A stretch of DNA of 64,000 bases from Bradyrhizobium diazoefficiens (GTDB lineage: Bacteria > Pseudomonadota > Alphaproteobacteria > Rhizobiales > Xanthobacteraceae), in assembly GCF_018131015.1 (NCBI RefSeq), contig NZ_JAFCJJ010000004.1, positions 124,001 to 188,000 on the forward strand, written 5' to 3'. Position 1 is the first letter of the stretch, and the number at the start of each line of letters is the position of its first letter. The position numbers and the translations under genes were made by a program. The notes below the pieces were generated by a model. That model saw nothing but the letters and a program-made list of their open reading frames with translations. It made no database searches and was not told the origin of the DNA. Shown here piece after piece: positions 37,498 to 46,747 of this stretch.

Positions 37498-37749
37498 CTA
37501 CTGGACGTCGAGGGGCGCCGTGCCGGCGGCCTGGCCGCTGGCATCGGTGGTAATCTTGTCGACGCGCGCCTCGGCCTGGCGCAGCAGTTCCTCGCAGCGC
37601 CGCTTCAGGGCCTCGCCGCGCTCGTAGATTGTCACGGATTCCTCAAGCGGCACCTTGCCGTCCTCGAGCCGCTTCACGATCGTTTCGAGCTCCTCGATGG
37701 CCCGTTCGAAGCTGAGGCGGGAGACGTCGACTTGGGTGTTTTCGGCCAT
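37498..37749 (-). CDS. xseB: Exodeoxyribonuclease VII small subunit
   Basis: An 83-residue protein with LSFERAIEELETIVKRLEDGKVPLEESVTIYERGEALKRRCEELL, the typical helical XseB core. It combines with XseA (not in this window) to degrade single-stranded DNA. It lies 75 bp after the HDAC-like gene on the same strand. Confidence 0.95.
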   Translation of the reverse strand: MAENTQVDVSRLSFERAIEELETIVKRLEDGKVPLEESVTIYERGEALKRRCEELLRQAEARVDKITTDASGQAAGTAPLDVQ

Positions 37750-37824
37750 TATCCGTTTCCGATTGCCCGATTCTCTTCACGCGCGGAGTAAGCAGGATTT
37801 TGCGGGCTTAGTGTGGCGGGTGGG

Positions 37825-38754
37825 TCAGGCGCCCATCAGGGCGCCGACATGCGCCGTAACAGATTCTTTCAGTCCTTGCAGGTCGTAGCCGCCCTCGAGC
37901 ACCGAAACGATTCGTCCCCCCGCGGTCTTGTCGGCGAGGTCCATCAGCTTGCGCGTGACCCAGCTGTAGTCCTCCGCGCGGAGATTGAGCGAGGCGAGCG
38001 GGTCGCGGTAATGCGCGTCGAAGCCTGCGGAGATGATGAGGAGCTCCGGGCTGAACGCCGTCAACCGCGGCAGGATCAGGCTCTCGAATGCGTTGCGGAA
38101 TTCGGGGCCGCCGTCCTCGGAGGCCAGCGGCGCATTGACGATGGTGTCGTGATCGCCGCGCTCGCCCTTCGCGCCGGTGCCGGGAAACAGCGGCATCTGA
38201 TGGGTCGAGCAATACATCACGGTCGGGTCCGACCAGAAGATGTCCTGCGTGCCGTTGCCGTGGTGCACGTCGAAATCGACGATGGCCGCGCGGGTGATGC
38301 CGTATTTGCGCTGCGCGTGGCGGGCGGCGATCGCGACATTGTCGAAGAAGCAGAATCCCATCGGCTTGCCGATCTCGGCGTGATGTCCGGGCGGGCGCAC
38401 CGCGACGAAGGCGTTGCGGTGCTCGCCGGTCATCACCGCTTCGGTCGCGGCCACCGTGCCGCCGACGCCGCGCATCACGGCTTCCCAGGTGCCCGGCGAC
38501 ATCGAGGTGTCGCCGTCGATATAGACCTGGCCGCTGGTCGGCGCGATGTGGCGCAGCTCGGTAACGTAATGCTCGTTGTGGCAGAGCGTGACGAGGTCGA
38601 GGTCACCCTCCGGCGCCTGGTCGCGCGCCAGGAACTGGAAGCGCTCATGTGACAGCGCTTCCTCCACCGCGCGAAGGCGGTCGGGCCTTTCAGGGTGACC
38701 GGGCGGCGTGACGTGGTCGAGGCAGGCCTTGTGGGAGAGGAGAAGCGTGCTCAT
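37825..38754 (-). CDS. Histone deacetylase family (acetylpolyamine amidohydrolase-like) protein
   Basis: A 309-residue zinc deacetylase. The active-site segments are RPPGHHAEIGKPMGFCFFDNVAIAA (His-His pair), DFDVHHGNGTQDIF (Asp/His zinc ligands), SAGFDAHYRDPL (zinc Asp) and EGGYDL. Bacterial members act on acetylpolyamines or small acetylated compounds. ATG 38754 is chosen; an upstream extension lacks family character. Confidence 0.92.
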   Translation of the reverse strand: MSTLLLSHKACLDHVTPPGHPERPDRLRAVEEALSHERFQFLARDQAPEGDLDLVTLCHNEHYVTELRHIAPTSGQVYIDGDTSMSPGTWEAVMRGVGGTVAATEAVMTGEHRNAFVAVRPPGHHAEIGKPMGFCFFDNVAIAARHAQRKYGITRAAIVDFDVHHGNGTQDIFWSDPTVMYCSTHQMPLFPGTGAKGERGDHDTIVNAPLASEDGGPEFRNAFESLILPRLTAFSPELLIISAGFDAHYRDPLASLNLRAEDYSWVTRKLMDLADKTAGGRIVSVLEGGYDLQGLKESVTAHVGALMGA

Positions 38755-38863
38755 CAGGTCGTGCTCACTGGGAACGGTCTCGACTCGCTTGGCGCATCCG
38801 GCGCCAAAACGCAATGTAAGAGTTTGCCCCGCCCCGGCAAAGGGCCCGCCGGCTTGATCGGGA

Positions 38864-40525
38864 TCAATTCAGCCTGGCGATGCGGGAGGGGGCCATGGGT
38901 GAAACCGGGCTGCTGGCCTTGAAATAGGCAAACAGCGCGTCGGCATCGTAGACGCCGACCTGCCGTGCGGTGCCTTCCTTGGCGACGGTAAAGCCGTCTC
39001 CGCCGCTCGCGAGATAGTCGTTGACGGTGACCCGATAGCTTGCCGTGGGATCGATCGGCTTGCCGTCGAGCATCAACCGCTCCGCCAGCACGCGCTGGCC
39101 GACCGGCCTGGAGGCGTCCCAGGCATAGGAAAAACCCTTCGACACCTGGAGCACCCGTGGCCGCTTCGGATCCAGCCATTGTTGCTCCAGGAGATCCTTG
39201 ATCTGCCTGCCGCTCAAGGTCTGCGTCACGAGGAGATTGCGAAACGGCTGGCTTGCGAAGACGTCGCCGAAGCTCACCGTGCCGCCGTCCCTGTAGGTGA
39301 TGTCGGTGCGGATACCGCCGGGATTGGTGAGGGCGATGACGGCGCCACCATCCCTGGCGTCCTTCGTCGCGGCGAGCTGTGCGTCGGCGATGATGTCGCC
39401 GAGCACGCTCTCGCCGGCCTCGTTCGGCGTCCGCGGCAGCGTCTCGGTCACCGCGCCTGCAGGGCGGCCGGCGATCGGGGCGGCGAGCCGGTCATAGGCC
39501 TCGATCAGCGCGGTTTGCCCGGGATCCCTGGCGAGCGAGGCGTTGGCGACGATCACGTTGTCGGCCGTGGCGCTGACGACATCGCGCGTTGCCGGATCGA
39601 GCTTGAGGTCGATCGCGGTGACCAGCGTGCCGTATTTGTCGCCGCTGGTGACGAGCCGCCCGTCGATCTGGCAGACATAGGCGCGATGGGTGTGGCCGCT
39701 GACGACGGCGTCGACGGCGCGGTCGAATTTTTTCACGATGTCGACGATCGGTCCCGAGATGCCCGGGCATTCATTGTAGTCCCCAGTGGGCTCGCCGCCT
39801 TCGTGGATCAGCACGACGATCGCCTCGACCCCTCGCGCCTTCAGCTGCGGCACCAGCGCGTTCACCGTCTCCGCCTCGTCGCGGAATTCGAGGCCGGCAA
39901 TGCCTGTTGGCGAGACGATACCGGCGGTGCCCTTCAGGGTCAGGCCGATGAAGGCGACCGGAACGCCGTCGAATTCCCTGATCTCGTAGGGCGGCAGCAC
40001 GCTTTTGCCGGTCGTGGTCTCGATGGTGGACGCCGCAAGGTAGCGGAATTTGGCGCCGGTGAAGGGATGCGGCCCCTGGCAGCCGTCGACCGGATGGCAG
40101 CCGCCATTCTGCATCCGCAAGAGCTCGGCCCTGCCTTCGTCGAATTCGTGGTTGCCGACGGACGTGATCGCAAGCCCCATCATCGAAAGCGATTCGATCG
40201 AGGGCTCGTCGTGAAACATCGCCGACAGGAACGGGCTCGCGCCGATCAGGTCGCCGGCGGCGACGAAGATCGTGTTGCGATGCCCGTCGCGCAACTGCTT
40301 GACCAGCGTCGCCATGTATTCGGCCCCGCCCGCGGCCACCGTGACCTTCCTGGCTCTATCTTCGGGGTCGTTGATGCGGATACCGCCCGGCGGCGGGCGG
40401 AGGTTGCCGTGGAAATCGTTGATCGCAAGGATGCGCAGCTCGACGGGAGCTGCGGTTTGCGCCGGGGCGGGGAGGGTGCAGGCGAGGGCGAGTGCGAAGA
40501 CGGTGAAGCGGAGAAGATGTTGCAT
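38864..40525 (-). CDS. Bifunctional metallophosphatase / 5'-nucleotidase (UshA-like), exported
   Basis: A 553-residue periplasmic enzyme with a signal peptide (LRFTVFALALACTLPAPAQ). The N-terminal metallophosphatase domain has ILAINDFHGNLRPP, FVAAGDLIGASP, SVGNHEFDEG and VVSGHTHRAYVC. The C-terminal 5'-nucleotidase domain has NPGGIRTDI and the SGGDGF segment. It should dephosphorylate nucleotides outside the cytoplasm. ATG 40525 gives a normal signal peptide. Confidence 0.92.
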   Translation of the reverse strand: MQHLLRFTVFALALACTLPAPAQTAAPVELRILAINDFHGNLRPPPGGIRINDPEDRARKVTVAAGGAEYMATLVKQLRDGHRNTIFVAAGDLIGASPFLSAMFHDEPSIESLSMMGLAITSVGNHEFDEGRAELLRMQNGGCHPVDGCQGPHPFTGAKFRYLAASTIETTTGKSVLPPYEIREFDGVPVAFIGLTLKGTAGIVSPTGIAGLEFRDEAETVNALVPQLKARGVEAIVVLIHEGGEPTGDYNECPGISGPIVDIVKKFDRAVDAVVSGHTHRAYVCQIDGRLVTSGDKYGTLVTAIDLKLDPATRDVVSATADNVIVANASLARDPGQTALIEAYDRLAAPIAGRPAGAVTETLPRTPNEAGESVLGDIIADAQLAATKDARDGGAVIALTNPGGIRTDITYRDGGTVSFGDVFASQPFRNLLVTQTLSGRQIKDLLEQQWLDPKRPRVLQVSKGFSYAWDASRPVGQRVLAERLMLDGKPIDPTASYRVTVNDYLASGGDGFTVAKEGTARQVGVYDADALFAYFKASSPVSPMAPSRIARLN

Positions 40526-40563
40526 GGAAACCAAGACTAGACGTTCGAGGCAAAGATTTCACG

Positions 40564-40607
40564 CTGTCATTCCGGACTCGCAACTTCGCCGCATACCGGA
40601 ATGACAG
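40564..40607. repeat. 12-bp inverted repeat
   Basis: CTGTCATTCCGG (40564-40575) pairs with CCGGAATGACAG (40596-40607) around a 20-nt loop. It separates the enoyl-CoA hydratase stop from the nucleotidase start; both are on the minus strand, so it may be a terminator. Confidence 0.8.
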
Positions 40608-41366
40608 CTACCTCTTCTTCCGGTTCGCAAACGCATTGAACGCGGCCAGGGCGTCGTCCGACTTCAGGCGCTCGCCGAACAGATGGGCCTCCTGGTCGAT
40701 GCGCCGGGTGAGCTCTTCCGGCGAGGTGCGCAGCAGCTTGCGCGAGGTCGCCACCGCCTCGGCCGGCAGCCGGCAGATCTCGCGCGCCACCTTGCGCGCC
40801 TCCACCTCGGTATGCCCCGGCGAGACCACGGTGTTGACGAAGCCTGCGGCATGCGCCTCCGCGGCGGTGAAGGTCCGTCCCATCACCAGCATCGCGAACG
40901 CACGCTGGTAACCCATCGTGTTCGGCATCAGCAGGCTGGCCGCGCCGACCGGGACGAGGCCGAGGTGAATGTAGGGCGCGGAGAAGGTCGCGGCGGTGGA
41001 GGCGAGCACATAGTCGCAGTGGAACAGCATCACCGTGCCCATGCCGATCGAAGCGCCATCGACGGCCGCGATGATCGGCTTGACGTTGAGGGCGAGCGAA
41101 TAGAGAAACTTGGCGCCGTCCGACAGCGTCTCCGGGCGTGCCGCGTCGGCGTGCAGAAAATCCTCGATGTCGTCGCCGGCGGTGAACACGCCCGAGCCGC
41201 CGGTGATGATCATGCAGCGGATGTCGGGGTTGTTCTGCGCGGTGTCGATCGCGCGGCTCATTGCCCGATACATGTCCTGCGTGATCGCATTCTTCTTGCC
41301 CGGGCGGCGCAGGGTGATCACGCGCGTTTCCCGCTCTTCGCTGACGACGATGTTGCCGGTCGACAT
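40608..41366 (-). CDS. Enoyl-CoA hydratase/isomerase family protein
   Basis: A 252-residue crotonase-fold protein. The oxyanion-hole segments are GVFTAGDDIEDF and KPIIAAVDGASIGMGTVMLFHCDYVLAS, followed by APYIHLGLVPVGAASLLM. The second catalytic Glu of true hydratases is replaced, so isomerase or other crotonase chemistry is more likely. It is not part of an obvious beta-oxidation operon. Confidence 0.88.
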   Translation of the reverse strand: MSTGNIVVSEERETRVITLRRPGKKNAITQDMYRAMSRAIDTAQNNPDIRCMIITGGSGVFTAGDDIEDFLHADAARPETLSDGAKFLYSLALNVKPIIAAVDGASIGMGTVMLFHCDYVLASTAATFSAPYIHLGLVPVGAASLLMPNTMGYQRAFAMLVMGRTFTAAEAHAAGFVNTVVSPGHTEVEARKVAREICRLPAEAVATSRKLLRTSPEELTRRIDQEAHLFGERLKSDDALAAFNAFANRKKR

Positions 41367-41648
41367 GAAATTCCCTCTGCGGCCGCCTCGGCGCCCATCA
41401 CGGGCGGACCTCGCAGGCTTAAGCCTACATCATCCCGCAGGCGTGCCAATCCTCGACGCGCGAGCTTTTCGACAGCGAGACCGTGGTCTCGCGCGCATGG
41501 CACGGGGCGGAATAGCCCGGCAGCGGCGATCTGCTGCATTTTGGCTCATATCGCGCGCTGCAACAATCGGCTACAATGTTTCATTTGAAAAACCGGTGGT
41601 TGTAGGGCACGATGAGCGGTGCCGTTCCATTTTGATGACGCTTGACGG

Positions 41649-42902
41649 ATGTTTGCCACAACGGCCGCTGACGAATCATCGCTGCATTATCGCGGCTGGC
41701 GCGTGGTGCTGGCCTGTTTCCTGATGGCCTTCTTCATGTTCGGCTTCGGCCTCTACGGCCAAGGCGTCTATCTTGCCGAGCTGCAGCGCGCGCATGGCTG
41801 GCCGGGCACGCTGGTCTCCACCGCCAGCACGTTCTCGTTCCTGCTGACGTCCGTACTGGTCATCTTTACCGACGATCTCCTGACCCGGATCGGGTTGCGG
41901 TCGCTGATCCTGTGCGGACTGTCGGCGCTCGGCGCCTCGACGGTGCTGCTCGCGCTGATGCAGGCGCCGTGGCAGCTCTATCTTGCCTACGCGCTGATGT
42001 CGCTCGGCTGGACCGGCATGGGCACGGTGGTGATCGCAACCCTTCTCAACACCTGGTTCGAGCGCCGCCGCGGATTAGCGCTCAGCCTCGCCTACAATGG
42101 TGCGACCTGTGGCGGCATCGTGCTAGTCCCGGTGCTGCTGTCGCTGAGCGGCAGCATCGGCTTCCGCGCCGCGATGCTCGCGGCCACGACGGCGATGGTG
42201 GTGCTGGTGCTGCCGGTGGTCGTGATCTTCGTCGGCTGGCCGGCCGGCCGGCCGCGGGCGATGGACGGGCCAGGGCCTGCCGACGGCAAGGCGGCACCCG
42301 TGCAGTCCCGCAAGGCCCTGCTCGCCAATCCCGCGTTCTGGACCATGGTGGTGCCGATCGCCATGGCCTTGATGGCGCAGATGGGCTTCATCGTCCACCA
42401 GGTGACGTTCCTCGAGCCACTCATCGGCCGCTCGGCGGCCGCGCTCGCGGTCACCCTCATGGCGACGATGGCCGTGGTCGGGCGGCTGTCGCTCGGCGTT
42501 GTCGTCGACCGGCTCGATCCGCGGCTTGCCAGTGCCGGCTCGATGACGAGCCAGGCGGCGGCGCTGTTCGTTCTCCTGCAGAGCGACAGCCCGACGGTGC
42601 TGCTGGCGTGCTGCGCCGTCTACGGCTTCTCGATCGGCAACATGATCACGTTTCCGCCCCTGATCATCCAGCGCGAGATCGGCGCGGCCGCCTTCGCCGC
42701 GGCGATGGGATTGGGAACGTCGATCAGCGGCATCGTCAGCGCGTTCGGCCCCGGCATCGTCGGCCTCGTGCGCAGTCTGACCGGCAACTACACGACGGCG
42801 TTTGCGATGTGCGTGGTGCTCGATCTCGTCGCGGCGGCGATCGTGCTGTGGCGGCCGGGGAGAGGTGCGGAAGGCTCGCGAAATCTATCACCGTCACCCT
42901 GA
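41649..42902 (+). CDS. MFS transporter
   Basis: A 417-residue 12-helix transporter with motif-A-like FTDDLLTRIGLR and VVVDRLDPR loops, and TWFERRRGLALSLAYNGATCGG, a feature of the monocarboxylate/oxalate:formate-type MFS branch. Substrate not predictable. It ends inside a family E repeat. The upstream intergenic region is 282 bp. Confidence 0.88.
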   Translation: MFATTAADESSLHYRGWRVVLACFLMAFFMFGFGLYGQGVYLAELQRAHGWPGTLVSTASTFSFLLTSVLVIFTDDLLTRIGLRSLILCGLSALGASTVLLALMQAPWQLYLAYALMSLGWTGMGTVVIATLLNTWFERRRGLALSLAYNGATCGGIVLVPVLLSLSGSIGFRAAMLAATTAMVVLVLPVVVIFVGWPAGRPRAMDGPGPADGKAAPVQSRKALLANPAFWTMVVPIAMALMAQMGFIVHQVTFLEPLIGRSAAALAVTLMATMAVVGRLSLGVVVDRLDPRLASAGSMTSQAAALFVLLQSDSPTVLLACCAVYGFSIGNMITFPPLIIQREIGAAAFAAAMGLGTSISGIVSAFGPGIVGLVRSLTGNYTTAFAMCVVLDLVAAAIVLWRPGRGAEGSRNLSPSP

Positions 42903-43020
42903 GGTGGCCGCTTCTTCAGCGGCCCTCGAAGGGCGACGGCCCGGCTGCATTGGGGCCGTTCATCCTTCGAGGCTCCCGGCGCGATGCCCTTGCATCGCGC
43001 CACTCGCACCTCAGGATGAC
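42894..43020. repeat. CCTGAGGTG long inverted repeat (family E)
   Basis: CCTGAGGTG (42898-42906) pairs with CACCTCAGG (43007-43015), with inner CGGCCC/GGGCCG and GCGATG/CATCGC hairpins. The element overlaps the last codons of the MFS gene and ends about 20 bp before the stop of the convergent acyl-CoA dehydrogenase. Confidence 0.85.
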
Positions 43021-43039
43021 GGGTTTAGCGGCATGCAAC

Positions 43040-44818
43040 TTACCCCAGCAGCACCGCATCCGCCGCAGCAACCGATTCCGCGCTCTCGGTCACGGTGCGC
43101 TCCAGCGCGCCTGCCTGCACCGCGATGTTCTCGGCGAAGAAGCGTGCGAGCGAGACATGGCGCGAGGCATCAGCCGCGCCTTCGCCCTTGGCGGCGAGCG
43201 CCTCCGCGGCCAGCATGCAGCCTCCGAGCGTCGCGCTGAACTGCTGCAAGTACGGCGTTGCGCCCGCGAGCGCCTCGTTCGGCGCGGACGCAACGCGCTC
43301 CAGCAGCCATTTGCTGCTGCGCGTCAGCGCCTCCAGCGCCTCGCGCAGCTTTGCGCCGGTAGTGCCGAAGGCGGGATCGTTGGAGGCCTCGACCTTCTTG
43401 ACGGTGGCCGCGAGCTCGTCGAGCAGCGCCCAGACCGCGGCGCCGCCATTGGCGGCGAGCTTGCGCGTGACGAGGTCGATCGCCTGGATGCCGTTGGTGC
43501 CCTCGTAGATCGCGGTGATGCGGGCATCGCGGTAATGCTGGGCCGCGCCGGTCTCCTCGATAAAACCCATGCCGCCATGCACCTGCACCCCGAGATAGGC
43601 GACCTCGTTGCCGACATCGGTGGAATAGGCTTTGGCCATCGGCGTCAGCAGCGCCGCGCGCGCCGCCGCGTCCGCCCGCACCTTGGGGTCTTTGGCGCGT
43701 GTGGAGACGTCGATTGCGACCGCGGTCGCATAACAGATGGTGCGCGCGGCCGCGGTCTGCGCCCGCATCCGCATCAGCATGCGCTTGACGTCGGGATGCA
43801 CGAAGATCGCGTCCGATCCCTCGCCCGTCTTGCCGATGGCGCGGCCCTGCTTGCGCTCCTGAGCATAGGCGAGCGCCTGCTGATAGGCGCGGTCGGCGAC
43901 GCCGACGCCTTCGAGGCCGACGCCGAGGCGGGCCTGGTTCATCATCGTGAACATGCAGCGCATGCCCTGGTTTTCCTCGCCGATCAGGAATCCGATGGCG
44001 CCACCATGATCGCCCATGGTCATGGTGCAGGTGGGGGAGGCGTGCATGCCGAGCTTGTGCTCGACGCCGCTTGCAAAGATGTCATTGCGGGCGCCGAGCG
44101 AGCCGTCGGAATTGACCATGAATTTCGGCACGAGGAAGAGCGAGATCCCCTTGGTGCCGGCGGGCGCGTCCGGCAGGCGCGCCAGCACGAAATGCACGAT
44201 GTTGTCGGTCATGTCGTGCTCGCCATAGGTGATGAAGATCTTCGTCCCCTTGATGCGATAGGTGCCGTCGGCCTGCTTCTCGGCGCGGGTGCGCAGCGCG
44301 CCGACGTCGGAGCCGGCCTGCGGCTCGGTGAGCTGCATCGTACCGGTCCATTCGCCCGAGACGAGCTTCTCCAGATAGATCGTCTTCAGTTCGTCGCTGC
44401 CATGCGCATCCAGCGCCTCGATCGCGGAGGCCGTCAGCAGCGGGCAGAGGCCGAAGGCGACGTTGGAGGCGCTCCAGATCTCGGTGCAGGCGGCGTTGAT
44501 CGCGATCGGCAGGCCCTGGCCGCCGAAATCCTCCGGGCCGGACACCGCGTTCCAGCCGCCCTCGGTCCAGCGCCTGTAGGCATCGGGCCAGCCCGGTGCG
44601 GTCGTGACCTTGCCGTCGTCGAGCTTGATGCCGTGCTCGTCGCCGACCCGGTTGAGCGGCGCCAGCACGTCGGACGCGAACTTGCCGGCCTCCTCCAGAA
44701 CGGCGGCGGCAATGTCGGCGTCGAAATCGCCGTAATGGCCGGCTTCCACGGCGGCCTTGAGCCCGGCGCCATGGTTCAGCGACAGCAGCATGTCAGAGAT
44801 CGGCGCGCGGTAGGTCAT
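43040..44818 (-). CDS. Acyl-CoA dehydrogenase, DmdC-like (3-methylmercaptopropionyl-CoA dehydrogenase type)
   Basis: A 592-residue FAD enzyme, longer than the usual 380-400 because it has the extra C-terminal domain of the DmdC/AcdA-like class. Key segments are MQLTEPQAGSDVGALRT (flavin site), TKIFITYGEHDMTDN, and the catalytic Glu in TAIYEGTNGIQAIDL. The annotation as 3-methylmercaptopropionyl-CoA dehydrogenase is by family; a general acyl-CoA substrate is just as possible. A DmdB-like ligase is at 6,340 in the same window. Confidence 0.9.
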   Translation of the reverse strand: MTYRAPISDMLLSLNHGAGLKAAVEAGHYGDFDADIAAAVLEEAGKFASDVLAPLNRVGDEHGIKLDDGKVTTAPGWPDAYRRWTEGGWNAVSGPEDFGGQGLPIAINAACTEIWSASNVAFGLCPLLTASAIEALDAHGSDELKTIYLEKLVSGEWTGTMQLTEPQAGSDVGALRTRAEKQADGTYRIKGTKIFITYGEHDMTDNIVHFVLARLPDAPAGTKGISLFLVPKFMVNSDGSLGARNDIFASGVEHKLGMHASPTCTMTMGDHGGAIGFLIGEENQGMRCMFTMMNQARLGVGLEGVGVADRAYQQALAYAQERKQGRAIGKTGEGSDAIFVHPDVKRMLMRMRAQTAAARTICYATAVAIDVSTRAKDPKVRADAAARAALLTPMAKAYSTDVGNEVAYLGVQVHGGMGFIEETGAAQHYRDARITAIYEGTNGIQAIDLVTRKLAANGGAAVWALLDELAATVKKVEASNDPAFGTTGAKLREALEALTRSSKWLLERVASAPNEALAGATPYLQQFSATLGGCMLAAEALAAKGEGAADASRHVSLARFFAENIAVQAGALERTVTESAESVAAADAVLLG

Positions 44819-45066
44819 GGCTCACTCCGGTGGACAGGTTTGGCGCCCTATTCTCATGAAACGGCGGAGGTCTCAACTGCGGGACAGGCCCCGCCCGGAA
44901 CAGCGCCAGGATTGGGGTTATAATAGTGTGTCGGGCGGGAAGCCGCCGGGCCTTGCGGTTTTTGCCCCTCCAGGCGGTTGAAATGCCGCGTCCCAGCCTA
45001 TAGACCGGCTGCGACATGAGGGAATCTGCGGTAGCCGGTTCTTCCGCCATTCCCTTCGTCGCCTGT

Positions 45067-45141
45067 TGGGGCGTAGCCAAGCGGTAAGGCAGCGGATTTT
45101 GATTCCGCCATTCGGAGGTTCGATCCCTCCCGCCCCAGCCA
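45067..45141 (+). tRNA. tRNA-Gln (anticodon TTG)
   Basis: The acceptor stem TGGGGCG (45067-45073) pairs with CGCCCCA (45131-45137), with CCA encoded at 45139-45141. The anticodon arm is GCGGA-TTTTGAT-TCCGC, giving anticodon TTG, and the T-arm is GGAGG-TTCGATC-CCTCC. An integrase remnant follows 88 bp downstream, so the gene is a likely island attachment site. Confidence 0.97.
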
Positions 45142-45229
45142 GACGCTCCGCTTCCCCTGAAATTGCTGACGAAACCGGCCTGGCTGGGGCGCTGCTGCAC
45201 AGCGCTGCGACACATCACTGCTGCACGAC

Positions 45230-45559
45230 ATGGCTTTCCGCGTCTTTCGTCGCCAAGCCGTCTACTATTGGCGGCGCCGTACCCCTCGCGCGCTGGCCAG
45301 CGTGCTCGGCCGCCCACATCTTTCAATGAGCCTGCACACACGCGCGGCGGCTCGCCGTGTGGCTACCCAGGTCAACCCGTTCTTGGATGATGTTGCTTTG
45401 CTCGCCGATGGCGCCGACCCGCATCTGACGCGGTCTCAAATTGAGACAATGCTCCATGCAGTCCGGACGCACGGCTCAACTTCAGGAGCTTCGTTACGTA
45501 TTGCGATGACTTGCCAAACGGTTGAGACCAGCGCTCCGTGCCATCCTTCCTGTCCCTGA
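45230..45559 (+). pseudogene. Truncated phage/island integrase remnant (DUF6538-like N-terminus)
   Basis: A 109-codon ORF. Residues 1-80 (AFRVFRRQAVYYWRRRTP..., then LTRSQIETMLHAVR) resemble the N-terminal region of tyrosine integrases found next to tRNA genes. The catalytic domain (R...HxxR...Y) is absent, and the last 30 residues lose similarity. It is probably a decayed integrase marking a former insertion at tRNA-Gln. The ORF could also be a short independent gene, but I consider that less likely. Confidence 0.55.
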
Positions 45560-45568
45560 TTAGCGATT

Positions 45569-46747
45569 CTAAGTCCTTCGAAAGATCTCGCGCACAAACA
45601 TCCGCAGCCGGTCAAATACGAGCGCGACGCCGTCTATGGAGGCGGCTGGGCGCGTTGGCCCGCCTGTTGCGGCACCCGAAAGCTCTCGCTCCAGATTGCG
45701 CGCGAACTCCGCCGTCAAGCGCGCCGCGAGGCCGCGTACCAGTCCCTCGCGCGCGATTTGAGCCAGCATGCCCTGCATGCTGTAACCGACCGAGATCTCG
45801 ACGCGAGTAGCCGTACCCGCATCGACCGGCAGGAGGCGGTAACGGACTTCACCCCGGGTGGAGGAACGGATGTGATGGTCGGTGCCCATTCCAACAATCC
45901 GGCCCGACATCGTAGCCGGATCACGCTCGATGCGGGCAGCGCCGCGAAAGCCCGTGGAAATCGGACCAAGCCTGACGCGGATCACGCCTTCGACATGCTT
46001 CGGGGTCGGGTTGCCGGTCAGAGCAACGCCGGGGAGGCAGGCCGCGACCCGTGCGACGTCGCCAAGCATCGCAAAAACTTCCTCGGGTCGGGAGGCGAGG
46101 GTGAAATGGTCTTCAAGGATTCTGTCGGGCACGAAGTCGGGAATCGTGACTGCCGGGCGTTGCTCGATCCCGGCGCGGGCCGATGGCCGGGCCGCCGGAG
46201 GACCTCCGTCGCCTGCGCTGCTCGTCGACCCGACGGGTCCGAGCTGCTCGCGCGCCGCGCCCGGCAGCGGGGCGATGCCGCGCCTGCGGCGGTCGTCAAT
46301 CACCGAGCGCACCGCGCGGACGATGCCGACATAGCCGGTGCAGCGGCACAGATTGCCGCTCAGTCCGACGCGGATGGCGCGCTCGTCGGCATCGTCGAGG
46401 CGCAGCACGAGATCGCGCGCCGAGACGATCATGCCCGGCGTGCAGTAGCCGCATTGCAAAGCGTGCTCGCGGGTGAAGGCGGCGCGAAGCTCGCCGGCGA
46501 TCTCGTCGTCGTCGAGGCCCTCGATCGTCGTGACACGGGCGCGATCGCAGGCGGCGGCAAGGGTGATGCACGACCGGGCCGGTGCATCGTCGAGCAGCAG
46601 GGTGCAGGATCCGCAGACGCCATGCTCGCAGCCGAGATGCGTGCCGGTCAGATTGAGATGGTCGCGCAGGAAATCGGCGAGGTGGGTGCGCGGTTCCACC
46701 GAGGCCGTGACGGCGTGCCCGTTTACGGAAATGCCGATCGTGTTCAT
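45569..46747 (-). CDS. [2Fe-2S] small subunit of a molybdenum hydroxylase fused to a CoxG/SRPBCC domain
   Basis: A 392-residue fusion. Residues 1-155 are a CoxS-type iron-sulfur subunit with a plant-type cluster (LGCEHGVCGSCTLLL...RSC) and an alpha-helical cluster (QCGYCTPGMIV...GNLCRCTGY). A Gly/Ala/Pro linker leads to residues 210-345, an SRPBCC/CoxG-like domain (DHFTLASRPEEVFAMLGDVARVAACLPGV). CoxG is normally separate and helps CO dehydrogenase attach to the membrane. The start codon overlaps the upstream FAD subunit stop (ATGA). Confidence 0.9.
   Translation of the reverse strand: MNTIGISVNGHAVTASVEPRTHLADFLRDHLNLTGTHLGCEHGVCGSCTLLLDDAPARSCITLAAACDRARVTTIEGLDDDEIAGELRAAFTREHALQCGYCTPGMIVSARDLVLRLDDADERAIRVGLSGNLCRCTGYVGIVRAVRSVIDDRRRRGIAPLPGAAREQLGPVGSTSSAGDGGPPAARPSARAGIEQRPAVTIPDFVPDRILEDHFTLASRPEEVFAMLGDVARVAACLPGVALTGNPTPKHVEGVIRVRLGPISTGFRGAARIERDPATMSGRIVGMGTDHHIRSSTRGEVRYRLLPVDAGTATRVEISVGYSMQGMLAQIAREGLVRGLAARLTAEFARNLERELSGAATGGPTRPAASIDGVALVFDRLRMFVREIFRRT

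Noticed and set aside
41912..44923. 1003-codon open frame on the plus strand
   Set aside because: It runs through the MFS gene in another frame and then antisense to the acyl-CoA dehydrogenase. Composition is Arg/Ala/Gly-rich without domains; it is a GC-rich shadow.
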